A DNA stretch of 40,669 nucleotides from Candidatus Aenigmatarchaeota archaeon. Its GTDB lineage: Archaea > Aenigmatarchaeota > Aenigmatarchaeia > GW2011-AR5. Below the pieces are notes generated by a model. The model saw only the letters and a list, made by a program, of their open reading frames with translations, did no database searches and was not told the origin of the DNA. Made by a program: the position numbers and the translations under genes. Position 1 is the stretch's first letter, and each line of letters opens with the position of its first letter. The stretch is taken from NCBI GenBank assembly GCA_018304605.1, contig JAGVVU010000009.1:1-40669 (forward strand). The letters run 5' to 3'. This document shows positions 8,257-16,850 of the stretch, piece by piece.

Positions 8257-8796
8257 ATGGCACTGGCGCGATTGAAGAACGGAATATATTCGGTTAATGG
8301 CTGTCAGCCCGGTCCTTGCAGTAATCTTGTATTAGCCGTGCATCCTTACTATCAGTTCGACCCCGACAGCTTGGCATTCATGTCATCACCAAAGCTTTTT
8401 GATGAAAGCGTTGGAAGCTACATATATCTTGGGAGATTCGAGAGCCTTGCGAAAAAAGAAGATATGACTCTTGTTACATTCGAGGAGGCTGCCAGGATGA
8501 GCTTTACTGCGGAGCGTTACAGAAGGATAGGCAGACAGAATAATACATATTTTATAAAAACTATACAGGCCGGTCCTCAGCCGGCGGAAAATGAAGGAGG
8601 GCATCTTGTGGAAGTCCCGTGGAATGATGTCTTTGATTTTCTCAGGCTATTTGAGCCGGCTGATTCGACTCCAATTAGCTGCGTTGGTGGATATTACCGC
8701 GAAATTCCTTTTTTCAGCGGATGCTTAAATGATGCAGAATATGTCCTGAGAGAAGCAGGTTTGCCTGTGGAGGTCCTGAAAGAAATAACATTCTAG
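8257..8796 (+). CDS. Hypothetical 179-residue protein
   Basis: Unrecognised soluble protein with no signal peptide or clear motif. It contains GCQPGPCSNLVLAVHPYY near the start and KTIQAGPQPAENEGGHLVEV in the middle. The start is supported by a TATA box about 25 nt upstream. It ends in a 4-bp overlap with the convergent riboflavin kinase stop. Confidence 0.65.
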   Translation: MALARLKNGIYSVNGCQPGPCSNLVLAVHPYYQFDPDSLAFMSSPKLFDESVGSYIYLGRFESLAKKEDMTLVTFEEAARMSFTAERYRRIGRQNNTYFIKTIQAGPQPAENEGGHLVEVPWNDVFDFLRLFEPADSTPISCVGGYYREIPFFSGCLNDAEYVLREAGLPVEVLKEITF

Positions 8797-9146
8797 TGAA
8801 GGATTTTTTTCGCCTTCCTGACATCCTTCTTTATTTCTTTTGCCAGCTCGTTAGCAGAGCCGAACTTTTTTTCATCCCTGAGTTTCTTTACGATCTCGAC
8901 GCCGATGTTTTTTCCTGTTATGCTTCGCGAGAAGTTGAATATGTAGACTTCGAGCAATTTCGTTTTGCGGCCGAAGGTCGGCGCGTATCCTATGTTAGCC
9001 ACGCCCTTGTAGCGCCTGCCGGCGATGTCCACGCGAACTGCATAGACCCCGCTGAGCCTTCCGCTGTATTTCACGTTTGCCGTCGGAAAGCCGAGCTTCC
9101 TGCCGCGCCCCGCTCCTGATATCACTTTGCCTGAGATGATCTTCAT
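8793..9146 (-). CDS. Stand-alone riboflavin kinase domain (bacterial RibF-type)
   Basis: Phosphorylates riboflavin to FMN. The 117 residues match the flavokinase half of bacterial RibF: SGKVISGAGRGRKLGFPTAN, then GVYAVRV, GVANIGYAPTFG, LEVYIFNF and RDEKKF. The FAD-synthetase half is absent. Most archaea use an unrelated CTP-dependent RibK, so a bacterial-type stand-alone kinase suggests lateral transfer or a lineage-specific replacement. No flavin-pathway neighbours are seen. Confidence 0.85.
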   Translation of the reverse strand: MKIISGKVISGAGRGRKLGFPTANVKYSGRLSGVYAVRVDIAGRRYKGVANIGYAPTFGRKTKLLEVYIFNFSRSITGKNIGVEIVKKLRDEKKFGSANELAKEIKKDVRKAKKILH

Positions 9147-9215
9147 TGGGATATGCCCTTTTCACTACTATAGAATGGAGAATAAAAGCTTTTCTGTGAA
9201 GTAGTTTCGGTTTTT

Positions 9216-9839
9216 ATGTTGCCAAAAATTATTGCCGCGCTCGGGATTGCGGCTGTCATGGCAGGTCCTGCATCAGCGCAGGACAAGAAGATAGAGATGA
9301 CAGCTGAGGCTGTTGTGTCTGAAAACCGCCAGGAGTCATTCGTCAGGCCAAACATTTTCTACAGGATCGGCAACATGAAGGCTTACACGTTCTTTGAATT
9401 CTATCGCAGCGAGGAATATTTTGGCAAGACCATTATAGGAAAAGACATGTGGAAGGGCTTTGGGCCGACGGGTGAGTTGGTTGTCGGCTCCGATACCAGG
9501 AACAGGATTGGCGCTGGAGTGAAGTATTCGTTTGATGGCAAGAAGGCCGATTTTAGCTTAAAGTTCCTTCCGGCATGGTTTGACACGGGCGGGCATGAAG
9601 AGAGGGTGATGCTCGGATATTCGGGCAGCTTGGAACTCCCGCAGGATTTCGACGTTTCTGTTTTTGGAGAAATTGATGTGGATTCTCCACACGGGGCTGA
9701 ATGGGGTTACGGCGAGATATCGATAGGAAGGAATTTTGGCAAATTCAGACTCTCGTACAATCCGCTGCTGAAGAACAGGGATGATGGCATTTTGAAGCCG
9801 CGGATGGAGCACGCCGTCTGCGCAAGTTATAAGTTCTGA
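9216..9839 (+). CDS. Secreted beta-rich protein with barrel-like C-terminus
   Basis: A 207-residue protein with a clear Sec signal peptide (MLPKIIAALGIAAVMAGPASA, cleavage after ASA). The mature part alternates polar and aromatic residues in short beta segments (YFGKTIIGK, RIGAGVKYSFDG, ADFSLKFLPAWFD, RNFGKFRLSYNPLL) and ends SYKF with a terminal Phe, a pattern typical of outer-membrane beta-barrels of bacteria. An archaeon would not be expected to have one. Alternatives are a surface beta-sandwich or a laterally acquired gene. Its 3' end overlaps the convergent gene 9827-10069 by 13 bp. Confidence 0.7.
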   Translation: MLPKIIAALGIAAVMAGPASAQDKKIEMTAEAVVSENRQESFVRPNIFYRIGNMKAYTFFEFYRSEEYFGKTIIGKDMWKGFGPTGELVVGSDTRNRIGAGVKYSFDGKKADFSLKFLPAWFDTGGHEERVMLGYSGSLELPQDFDVSVFGEIDVDSPHGAEWGYGEISIGRNFGKFRLSYNPLLKNRDDGILKPRMEHAVCASYKF

Positions 9840-10069
9840 ATATTCTGCATGAAAAACGGATATTCTCTTCTGTGCCTTATTGCAGACACCGTACCCGGAA
9901 ACGGCCTCCCGAGTTCTTCTGCGTGCCTGGCCTGGTAATCGACATCCAGTTCCTGTGCGCCCTGGAACTCCCTGTAGTCATCCATGACATCATGTGCTAC
10001 TTTGCCTGCAACATAGACAGCAGCGGCCCCGACCGCAACCCATTTTACAATGCTTGATGTTCTTGGCAT
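9827..10069 (-). CDS. Small membrane-anchored hypothetical protein
   Basis: 80 residues. GGTGA lies 5 nt before the ATG. One N-terminal transmembrane helix (IVKWVAVGAAAVYVAGKVAHDVM) is followed by a charged soluble tail. It lies 45 bp downstream of EF-2 on the same strand. Function is unknown; the gene at 26522-26749 has a similar layout but no evident sequence identity. Confidence 0.55.
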   Translation of the reverse strand: MPRTSSIVKWVAVGAAAVYVAGKVAHDVMDDYREFQGAQELDVDYQARHAEELGRPFPGTVSAIRHRREYPFFMQNIQNL

Positions 10070-10080
10070 CTTTTCACCAT

Positions 10081-10113
10081 GATTCTTTTCTATTGAAGAT
10101 TTTCAAAGAAAAG
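10081..10113 (-). repeat. Post-stop hairpin module after EF-2
   Basis: On the EF-2 strand the stop is followed by AGCTTTTCTTTGAAAATC, TTCAATAGAAAAGAATC. CTTTTCTT can pair with the later GAAAAG. The same T-rich/A-rich module follows rps12, rpoA2, nusA and rpoH, so it may be a terminator or a 3'-end processing signal. Confidence 0.5.
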
Positions 10114-10114
10114 C

Positions 10115-12322
10115 TTAAATCTGCGGTATGTCCTTCGAAAGGCCTTTGCGCTCGCGAATCTTCTGTATCGTCGCTGTTTTCAGGTCTTCCGGGAGCCTCT
10201 CGAATCTCACGTCGACCAGCGAGTAGAAGCCCTTGCCCCCGGTTGCGGACTTCAGCTGTCCCTCAAACCCGAACATCTCAGCGACCGGCAGCTTTGACTG
10301 CACTATGGCCGCGCCCATCTCCGTCTTGACGTCGAGCACGGTGCCTCTCCTGTTCTGCACTTGGTTCATCGCGTTGCTCATGAGCTCTTCCGGAACGTCT
10401 ATTCTTATCACCTGGACGGGCTCGAGAAGCGTCGGCTTCGCCCTGAGAACTGCCTCTTTTATCGCGTCGCTCACAGCCGGCAGCACCTGCGCCGGTCCCC
10501 TGTGTATTGCATCTTCGTGCAGCTTCGCGTCTGTCAGCTTTATCTTTATGCCGGTGCACGGTTCGCCGCACAGCGGCCCATTGTCCATCACGCGCTCGAA
10601 CGCTTCCGTGACGAGCTCCATCGTCTCGCTCAGGTATTGTATGCCCTTTGTCACGTCGACAAGGCTGTTCCTGTTGAAAATGTCATATAGCTTTTTCGCC
10701 TCATCCCGGTCCATGCCCGCTTCCACGAGCTTTGGTATAAGCTCTTTCAGGTATTTCCTCACATTTTTCTCCTCTATCCTGCCGTCCGCGAGCGCCTCGT
10801 ACAATCCCGGTTCCATCGGCTCGACCTTCACGTAGAAGCGGTTGTGCTTGTTCGATGATTTCCCTTCCACCTCGGGACTTTCCAGCCTGACGGTTTCCCT
10901 GTATATGACTATGGGGGGCGACGTTGTCACATTCAGTCCCTTCTCCTTCAGGGGCCTTTCTATCTTGGCATCTATGTGAAGCTCGCCCAGTCCTGAAACG
11001 AGATATTCGCCCGTCTCCTCGTTTATCTTGATGGCGAGCGTCGGGTCTTCGCGGCTTATCTGCCTGAGAAACATTATCAGCTTCGGAAGGTCTTTCGGGT
11101 CCTTGCATTCTATCGACTTCGTGACGACAGGCTCGAACATGTGCTTTATCGCCTCGAACGGCTCTATCTCCCTTTCGGGATCGCAAAGCGTCTCGCCCGA
11201 GAATGTGTCGGTCAATCCCACTATCCCGACTATGTTGCCCGGGCTTATCTCGTCCATCTGCACGCGCTGCGGCCCTTTGTAGATGGAGACCTGCTGTATC
11301 CGTTTTGTCATGTGCTGGCTTACCAGGCGCACTTCCTGCCCCTTCCTGAGCGTGCCGGAGAATATTCTGCCCGTGGCAACAAGTCCTGCATGAGGATCAG
11401 GCACCACTTTTGTGATTATGATGGCAAGCGGCCCGTTCGGGTCCATAGCCAGCATGCTCTTTCCTATCTCGCTCTCAAGGGAGCCGTGCCAGACTTTTTC
11501 TATCCTGTATTTCTGCGCATCCGCCGGATTAGGCAGGTGCTTCACGACAGCATTGAGCAGGCCCCTGTGCAGCGGCGCCCGCCTCGAGAGCTCTTCATCA
11601 TTTCCGCTTGTCGTGTAGTCTATGATATCCTTGAATGTTATCCCTTCCTTTTTCATGTACGGGACGCTTATCGCCCATTTACGGTAGCCCGAGCCGAAAG
11701 CCACGGACCCATCGTCGACCTTTACCATGCATCCCTCTGCAAACTCTTTCTCGGCGTATTTCTGTATCAGCCTGTTTACCTGCGTGATGATGCCGACGAA
11801 TCTCTCCTGCATCTGTTCCGGAGTAAGCTTGAGCTCGCGTATCAATCTGTCCACCTTGTTGATGAAGAGGATTGGCTTGACGCGTTCGTGAAGGGCCTGC
11901 CTTACGACCGTCTCGGTCTGGGGCATCACGCCTTCGACCGCATCGGTAAGTATTACAGCACCGTCCACCGCCCTCATTGCCCGTGTGACGTCGCCTCCGA
12001 AGTCGACGTGGCCCGGCGTGTCGATGAGGTTGATGAGATAAGTTTCAGGATGGCTGACGCCTTTGGCGTCTGTCGTTTCGATATCATGGACCATGGACAC
12101 GTTTGCGGCGAATATTGTGATGCCTCTTTCCTGCTCCTGCTTGTCGAAGTCGGTGAACAGCTGCGTGCCTGCCAGCTGTTCGGACATCATGCCTGCCCCG
12201 GCTACCAGCGAATCAGTGAGAGTCGTCTTCCCATGGTCGATATGAGCGGCTATTGCGATATTCCTAATATGCTTCGGGTCCTTCATCAAATCCACAATTT
12301 CTTCAGATCGGTCTTTTGCCAT
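10115..12322 (-). CDS. fusA: Elongation factor 2 (aEF-2)
   Basis: Translocase GTPase, 735 residues, full length for archaeal EF-2. AAHIDHGKTTLTDSL (G1), DTPGHVDFGG (G3) and INKVDR (G4) are present, as is the domain IV segment LHEDAIHRGPAQ, where archaea and eukaryotes modify the His to diphthamide. GGGGGAT lies just upstream of the ATG, and ATTTTATATTAAC (about 12354-12367) is a candidate TATA box. The N-terminus MAKDRSEEIVDLM is typical. No frame problems are seen. Confidence 0.97.
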   Translation of the reverse strand: MAKDRSEEIVDLMKDPKHIRNIAIAAHIDHGKTTLTDSLVAGAGMMSEQLAGTQLFTDFDKQEQERGITIFAANVSMVHDIETTDAKGVSHPETYLINLIDTPGHVDFGGDVTRAMRAVDGAVILTDAVEGVMPQTETVVRQALHERVKPILFINKVDRLIRELKLTPEQMQERFVGIITQVNRLIQKYAEKEFAEGCMVKVDDGSVAFGSGYRKWAISVPYMKKEGITFKDIIDYTTSGNDEELSRRAPLHRGLLNAVVKHLPNPADAQKYRIEKVWHGSLESEIGKSMLAMDPNGPLAIIITKVVPDPHAGLVATGRIFSGTLRKGQEVRLVSQHMTKRIQQVSIYKGPQRVQMDEISPGNIVGIVGLTDTFSGETLCDPEREIEPFEAIKHMFEPVVTKSIECKDPKDLPKLIMFLRQISREDPTLAIKINEETGEYLVSGLGELHIDAKIERPLKEKGLNVTTSPPIVIYRETVRLESPEVEGKSSNKHNRFYVKVEPMEPGLYEALADGRIEEKNVRKYLKELIPKLVEAGMDRDEAKKLYDIFNRNSLVDVTKGIQYLSETMELVTEAFERVMDNGPLCGEPCTGIKIKLTDAKLHEDAIHRGPAQVLPAVSDAIKEAVLRAKPTLLEPVQVIRIDVPEELMSNAMNQVQNRRGTVLDVKTEMGAAIVQSKLPVAEMFGFEGQLKSATGGKGFYSLVDVRFERLPEDLKTATIQKIRERKGLSKDIPQI

Positions 12323-12521
12323 TTTTATCCCCCTTGATAATATTTTTTGGATTAGTTAATATAAAATGCAATTGCATAGAAAGCGGCAGCTATCCTGCGG
12401 CTTATTCATGAAATAAAAGAACAGCACCTTTCATATTTCTCATTGGTATATTGAAAGCAAAGGTTAAAATACGTTTTGTTTTCGGCTTATCTTTCTTAAG
12501 TTCATTTTACGTAGTATTCTT
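12323..12521. other. Divergent intergenic region (EF-2 / 12522 gene)
   Basis: 199 bp with no gene. It holds the EF-2 ribosome site and a minus-strand TATA-like element near 12354-12367. On the plus side TTCTTAAGTT (about 12489-12498) lies about 28 nt before ATG 12522. A short inverted repeat (GCGGCAGCTATCCTGCGGC) lies around 12384-12402. Confidence 0.5.
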
Positions 12522-13217
12522 ATGGACGTAATCACCCAGCCGGAATTCATGGAATTGTACAAAAAAGGCGAACGAATATTTGAAAATAAATTCATGCAAT
12601 TTTTTGACGTTTCCAATATCGCGCTGGAAGGCATTGCATTCAAGAACTGCAATCTGTTTTTCTGCACGTTCAGGAACATTGTTTTAAAGAACGCCTCTTT
12701 CGAGAACTGCACGATATACAATGGCAGCTTCTATACAGGCAGCGCCGAAAATCTGATATTCGATAAATGCAGCATGGAGCTGACGCTTTTTGACAGTTTC
12801 CAGTTTTCGCGGACATCAATGAAAAAGTGCAGTATGCAATGGTGCGGGTTTCTTAATTCCAATGTCGCAAGCGTGGACATGTCCACATCCTCCCAGTTCA
12901 AGACAATTACTGATTTGTCCCAAGTGACTCCGGCTGACATAGATTACATAATATCGGTTGTCATGCAGAAAGTTGAGAGGCTGGATATGGATATGCGCCT
13001 GAAAGTCAAGGAAATAATAAGGGCGGATATTGAAAGGTACAAATTGGAGAATCCTGAGGAAAAGCAGGGCAAATATGGAACAGCTTCTTCAGATTCTGAC
13101 GCTCCGCTTACATACGGAGAAGTAAGGGGAGTTGTGGAATCATTTTTCTATGGCACGCAAAGTCCGTACAAAACAAAAAAGCATGCATACGAAACATCGG
13201 GCGCATATAAGAAATAA
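12522..13217 (+). CDS. Pentapeptide-repeat-like protein
   Basis: 231 residues. Residues about 28-125 show a five-residue periodicity with a central aromatic or Leu (NCNLFFCTFRN, NASFENCTIYN, SAENLIFDKCSM, TSMKKCSMQWCGFLN), as in right-handed quadrilateral beta-helices. Cys is unusually common at the repeat positions. The C-terminal third is charged and helical (VMQKVERLDMDMRLKVKEI). The role of such proteins is often unknown; some mimic DNA. The message is probably leaderless. The SNase gene follows after 33 bp. Confidence 0.65.
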   Translation: MDVITQPEFMELYKKGERIFENKFMQFFDVSNIALEGIAFKNCNLFFCTFRNIVLKNASFENCTIYNGSFYTGSAENLIFDKCSMELTLFDSFQFSRTSMKKCSMQWCGFLNSNVASVDMSTSSQFKTITDLSQVTPADIDYIISVVMQKVERLDMDMRLKVKEIIRADIERYKLENPEEKQGKYGTASSDSDAPLTYGEVRGVVESFFYGTQSPYKTKKHAYETSGAYKK

Positions 13218-13250
13218 AAGCGTCCTCCTAAAGATATATCTAGAGAAACC

Positions 13251-13724
13251 ATGGGCAGAAAGAAGATAAGGCTTCCGCTGATTTTTGTAGTAATAATTCT
13301 GATTGCTTACGGCGTGAATTCTTATGTATCTGACATGTCGCTGTCCCAGAAAGAAGAGAGCTACGTGACAAAAGTGATAGACGGCGACACGGTCGTGATC
13401 GGGGGCGGCCAGCGTGTCCGCCTGCTGTCCATAGACACGCGGGAGCGCGGGGAGAACTGCTACAACGAAGCCAAGCAGAGGTTGGAGGAGCTTGTCCTGC
13501 TGAAGAATATTACGCTGGAGCGGGACAAAGAAGACAAGGACCGGTATGACAGGTTGCTCCGCTACATCTATGTCGGCGACGAGATGATAAATATCCAGAT
13601 GATAGAAGAAGGGCTTGCCGTGGCATACATCTACGAGCCGAACGTGAAATACCGCTCTGCGTTTCTTGAAGCCGAGACCGCAGCAAGAGACGAAGGCGGA
13701 TGCGTGTGGACGAATTTGCCTTAA
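13251..13724 (+). CDS. Membrane-anchored thermonuclease (SNase family)
   Basis: 157 residues. One N-terminal transmembrane helix (residues 8-22) is followed by a staphylococcal-nuclease domain: VIDGDTV (about 42-48, Ca-binding Asp), RVRLLSIDTRERGE (catalytic Arg and nearby acidic residues), then DRYDRLLRYIYV with the second catalytic Arg. The catalytic set looks complete. The enzyme would hydrolyse nucleic acid outside the cell, useful for nucleotide scavenging in a host-dependent archaeon (inference). Confidence 0.88.
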   Translation: MGRKKIRLPLIFVVIILIAYGVNSYVSDMSLSQKEESYVTKVIDGDTVVIGGGQRVRLLSIDTRERGENCYNEAKQRLEELVLLKNITLERDKEDKDRYDRLLRYIYVGDEMINIQMIEEGLAVAYIYEPNVKYRSAFLEAETAARDEGGCVWTNLP

Positions 13725-13757
13725 TATACTTTATTCTACAACTAATCGCGTGATAAA

Positions 13758-14732
13758 ATGCCTGAAGGAAAATTCGGAAAATATTCTTACGAGCTGATAA
13801 AGCCGGAGCAGAAGGACAGGATCCTCAGGGACCTCACGAAAAAGTACCTGCACGACAGGAAGGCGAGCATCCACGGCATGTGCATCGAGCTGCTTACAGA
13901 CAGCAACGAGTTCAAGGAGATGTGGGAGGACAATTTCTTCCATATCAACGACGAGGTAAGGCCCCACGGCAGGATAGTGGCTGTCAGGGACGAGAACCCC
14001 GAGGTCCGCGTGCTGTACGAGCCGGCTTCCAAGACATGCTTCATAATAAACGCGGATTACTACGGCTGGGTCAAGAGCTTCGCTCTTGGGGTGGCAGCCG
14101 ACTTCCTCGAGGAATATGTTTCGATACACAGCCGCTTCTCCGTGCACGGGTCCTGCATCGATTTCTCCGGGCGGGGAATAGCGCTGATCGCGATGTCCGG
14201 GGCGGGCAAGACGACGCATTCCTTCGGGCTTCTCCTGCTGGACAAGGCAAAGCTCATCACGGACGACTGGTTCTTCGTCAAGCTCACCAAGGATGATGTG
14301 ATTGCATACGCTTCGGAACGCCAGAGCTATATAACTGACGACATAGGCAAGATCTGGAAGATCTTTGAGCCGCTGGTCAAGGATACCAAGCTGGACAAGA
14401 AGGGCAGAGGAATAGCAAATATAGAAAATGCCCTGGGCACTTTCAAGAAAAGAAGCCTGACGGTTGTCCAAAAGGTGCTCTTGATGAAGTCTGATCCGAA
14501 CGACAAGACAATACTGAAAAAGGTCTCTGTAGACGAGGCGATAGAGTATCTCGTCGCGAACAACTTCTGCAACCCGTACCAGATGGTGAAGGATGAACGC
14601 AAGCTGGCGCTACGCATAGAATTCTTCCGCGAGATGTTCAGGAACACGGAAGTCTACATGTTCAACAACAACAAGGAGCTGCCGATAGAGGAGACGCACG
14701 GCGCCCTGCGGGAGCTTGCAAAGGAATTGTAG
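13758..14732 (+). CDS. HprK-like P-loop kinase-fold protein
   Basis: 324 residues. The C-terminal half matches the HPr kinase/phosphorylase-like fold: FSVHGSCIDFSGRGIALIAM, then SGAGKTT (P-loop, about 147-153) and LITDDWFFV (about 166-174). The N-terminal half is specific and unrecognised. No PTS proteins are seen, so the substrate is not HPr in any obvious way. GTGAT precedes the ATG at Shine-Dalgarno spacing. It is the third gene of a plus-strand block. Confidence 0.75.
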   Translation: MPEGKFGKYSYELIKPEQKDRILRDLTKKYLHDRKASIHGMCIELLTDSNEFKEMWEDNFFHINDEVRPHGRIVAVRDENPEVRVLYEPASKTCFIINADYYGWVKSFALGVAADFLEEYVSIHSRFSVHGSCIDFSGRGIALIAMSGAGKTTHSFGLLLLDKAKLITDDWFFVKLTKDDVIAYASERQSYITDDIGKIWKIFEPLVKDTKLDKKGRGIANIENALGTFKKRSLTVVQKVLLMKSDPNDKTILKKVSVDEAIEYLVANNFCNPYQMVKDERKLALRIEFFREMFRNTEVYMFNNNKELPIEETHGALRELAKEL

Positions 14733-14759
14733 ATTTAAGCGTACGATATAATTTTTCTT

Positions 14760-15470
14760 ATGTTTCTCGACAGGCCGATTCTTGCCATTTTCGCGCATCC
14801 CGACGACGAATCTTTTATCGTTGGGGGCGCGCTGACATTTGCCGCGAGGAAAACACAGGTTAAGATTATTGTTGCAACACGCGGCGAGAAGGGAAAGCGC
14901 TACATTGATTATGAAATAGGGGACGAAAATCTTGCCGCGATGCGCAGAAGGGAGCTTGAGGATGCAGCAAAAGCTCTGGGCATCAAGGATTTCATTGTTT
15001 GGGATTACAAAGACGGGCAACTTGACCAGGCTGATGAGAAAGAAATCGTTGCCAGACTAGTTAATGAAATACGCGCTTTCAGCCCGGAGAGCGTTCTTAC
15101 ATTCGGCCCAGACGGTATGACAGCTCATCGCGACCATATCGCTATAGGGAAATTCGCAACGAAAGCTGTTGCGCAGCTCGGAAATGTGGAATTGTTTTGG
15201 GTTGCGAGGCCGAGGCATGTGATTGAAAGCAATAAGTGGCATCGAAATGGGGCCCAATATACAAAAGCTTCAGAAGTGCCTTACAATGACGATGAGTTGA
15301 TTCGCATAGATGTAAGCGATGTTATCGATTCCAAAGTGAAGGCTATTTCCTCCCACGCAAGCCAGGGACCCGGAAGATATCTGGCTTCTGGAATGAAAGA
15401 ACTTATCAGCTCCGAATACTTCTACAAAGTCAAAGAAGAAATTCTCAAGAGTTACAGATATAGTGAATGA
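14760..15470 (+). CDS. PIG-L/LmbE-family deacetylase
   Basis: 236 residues. Hydrolyses an N-acetyl group from a sugar derivative, zinc-dependent. The family motif AHPDDE is at residues 12-17 and the metal-binding AHRDH at about 121-125. GPDGMTAHRDH is typical. The acceptor is unknown; surface glycan or thiol-sugar synthesis is possible. GATTTAAGC about 25 nt upstream of ATG 14760 suggests a leaderless start. Confidence 0.88.
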   Translation: MFLDRPILAIFAHPDDESFIVGGALTFAARKTQVKIIVATRGEKGKRYIDYEIGDENLAAMRRRELEDAAKALGIKDFIVWDYKDGQLDQADEKEIVARLVNEIRAFSPESVLTFGPDGMTAHRDHIAIGKFATKAVAQLGNVELFWVARPRHVIESNKWHRNGAQYTKASEVPYNDDELIRIDVSDVIDSKVKAISSHASQGPGRYLASGMKELISSEYFYKVKEEILKSYRYSE

Positions 15471-15503
15471 CATAATATTTCATACAAAACTGATGCCATT
15501 CAC

Positions 15504-15553
15504 ATATAGCACTGACAAACTATTATGTACAACAACTTTTGTCAGATGCTATA
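15504..15553. repeat. TATAG-flanked hairpin between convergent genes
   Basis: ATATAG, then CACTGACAAA, an 18-nt loop, TTTGTCAGATG and CTATAG. The stem pairs over 11-13 bp with one bulged A. It fills the gap between the deacetylase stop and the rps7 stop, so it could act as a bidirectional terminator or be a member of the hairpin family at 31.6 and 32.8 kb. Confidence 0.65.
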
Positions 15554-15554
15554 G

Positions 15555-16289
15555 TTACCTTGCGCCGCTTGCCTCGCGCTCTATGCGCTCTTTCTCTTTT
15601 ATCGCAAAACTATCGGCTGAATTCTTGTATGCCGCCATAAGCTCTTCTGCCAAGGCATCTGCCAGCGGCTTCTTCTTGTTGAAGGAGCGGCGATACGCTG
15701 ATTGCGCGAAGAAGCGGAGCGTCTTGTCGACGCGCCTTTGCGGCGCCGTTATCACTGATTCGCGGGCCATTATGCTGCCCAACTGATACGAGATGACTTC
15801 CTCGCGAAGGGCCGCGTTTTCTATCGCCTTCACCAAAACCTCGATAGGATTCTTGTTTTCCTTCTTCTCTATGATTTCCAGCGCCTTCTCGACTACGCCG
15901 ATGACATTGCTATAATTTCCGCCAAACTTGCCGGAAGTCAGCTTATGCTTCTTTCCGGTGTGCCCGGAAACGGACATTTTCAGCGCAAGCCGCTCAGTGA
16001 TGTGCATCCTTGACTTGTGGAACCTTCCGCGCTGCGTGCCGGCTGAGCGCGGCAGCATCTTCGGGTCAAGATTTATGTAGCCCCTGAGGCTCGGGTCGTT
16101 AACCGGGACGTTTGTGTCCCATCTGTTGAAAAGCTTTACAGTGAAAACGTGCTTTTCCCTTTTTCTGACGGGCTTTTGAGCCCTTTTCCTCGGTGCGCCG
16201 TATCTTGGCGGCATGCTCTTGCCGTATCTTGGAGGGCCCCTTCCTGCGTCTCTTTCCTCTTCTTCCATCCTTGTTCCTCGTCTTTCCAT
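15555..16289 (-). CDS. rps7: 30S ribosomal protein S7 (uS7)
   Basis: Binds 16S rRNA in the small-subunit head. ATG 16289 is chosen; a longer frame to 16313 lacks support. The N-terminal 40 residues are a basic, low-complexity extension (RRGTRMEEEERDAGRG). The conserved core follows: KLFNRW, HKLTSGKFGGNYSNVIGVVE, NPIEVLVKAIENAALREE and APQRRVDKTLRFF. It is the last gene of the polymerase/ribosomal operon. Confidence 0.95.
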   Translation of the reverse strand: MERRGTRMEEEERDAGRGPPRYGKSMPPRYGAPRKRAQKPVRKREKHVFTVKLFNRWDTNVPVNDPSLRGYINLDPKMLPRSAGTQRGRFHKSRMHITERLALKMSVSGHTGKKHKLTSGKFGGNYSNVIGVVEKALEIIEKKENKNPIEVLVKAIENAALREEVISYQLGSIMARESVITAPQRRVDKTLRFFAQSAYRRSFNKKKPLADALAEELMAAYKNSADSFAIKEKERIEREASGAR

Positions 16290-16336
16290 AATAATTACTC
16301 TTTGATTTTTCAAACAAATATTTTCTTTTGGCTTAA

Positions 16337-16385
16337 TGATTTTTCTTTAATATTCTTTTCCAAGATTTTCTTTCTAAGAAAAGCC
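16337..16385 (-). repeat. Post-stop hairpin module after rps12
   Basis: On the gene strand GCTTTTCTTAGAAAGAAAA is followed by TCTTGGAAAAGAATATTAAAG. The first 19 nt are identical to the module after rpoA2 (17940-17988). CTTTTCTT can pair with the following AAGAAAA or the later GAAAAG. Confidence 0.6.
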
Positions 16386-16811
16386 TTACTTGAGCGACTT
16401 CTGCTTCTTTCCTGTCCTTATCGCTTCTAGCGAAACATCATTGACCTTGATCACCGCGTATTTCACGCCGCCCATGCTGCCGACGGAGCCGCCCTGGCTG
16501 CCGCCTATGCCCTCGATTACGACCTGGTCGTGCTCCGAGACGTGGTTGATCGCGCCTGTTCTCGGCACGTGCGCGGTCACCTGCTTTCCGTTCTTGATGA
16601 GCCTTACGCGCACGCACTTTATCAGGCCGGAGTGGGGCTGCTTTTGCTCCACGACTCGCTTCTCCAGCACGATGCCTTTTGCCTGTGGAGCGCCCTCCAT
16701 AGGGTCTTTTTTCTTCTTTATCTGCAGAACGCGATTCCTATATTTAATCTGCTTCCACTTGTATCTCTTCCTGTCCTTTTTCAGTTTCCTTGCTGCGAAT
16801 TCTCCTGCCAT
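16386..16811 (-). CDS. rps12: 30S ribosomal protein S12 (uS12)
   Basis: Decoding-centre protein, 141 residues from ATG 16811. GTTGAT/GATTGAT sits just upstream. The conserved [33 protein letters not shown] and [20 protein letters not shown] segments are present. The frame stays open upstream through a structured repeat, but those residues are not S12. A multi-branched repeat element lies about 40 nt before the start, between nusA and rps12. Confidence 0.95.
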   Translation of the reverse strand: MAGEFAARKLKKDRKRYKWKQIKYRNRVLQIKKKKDPMEGAPQAKGIVLEKRVVEQKQPHSGLIKCVRVRLIKNGKQVTAHVPRTGAINHVSEHDQVVIEGIGGSQGGSVGSMGGVKYAVIKVNDVSLEAIRTGKKQKSLK

Positions 16812-16850
16812 TATCAATCCCTTTCTTTCAGACCCTGCCTTCAATATTAT

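Noticed and set aside
11141-12337. Long plus-strand frame antisense to EF-2
   Set aside because: EF-2 on the other strand is unambiguous and complete; the antisense product has no recognisable domain.
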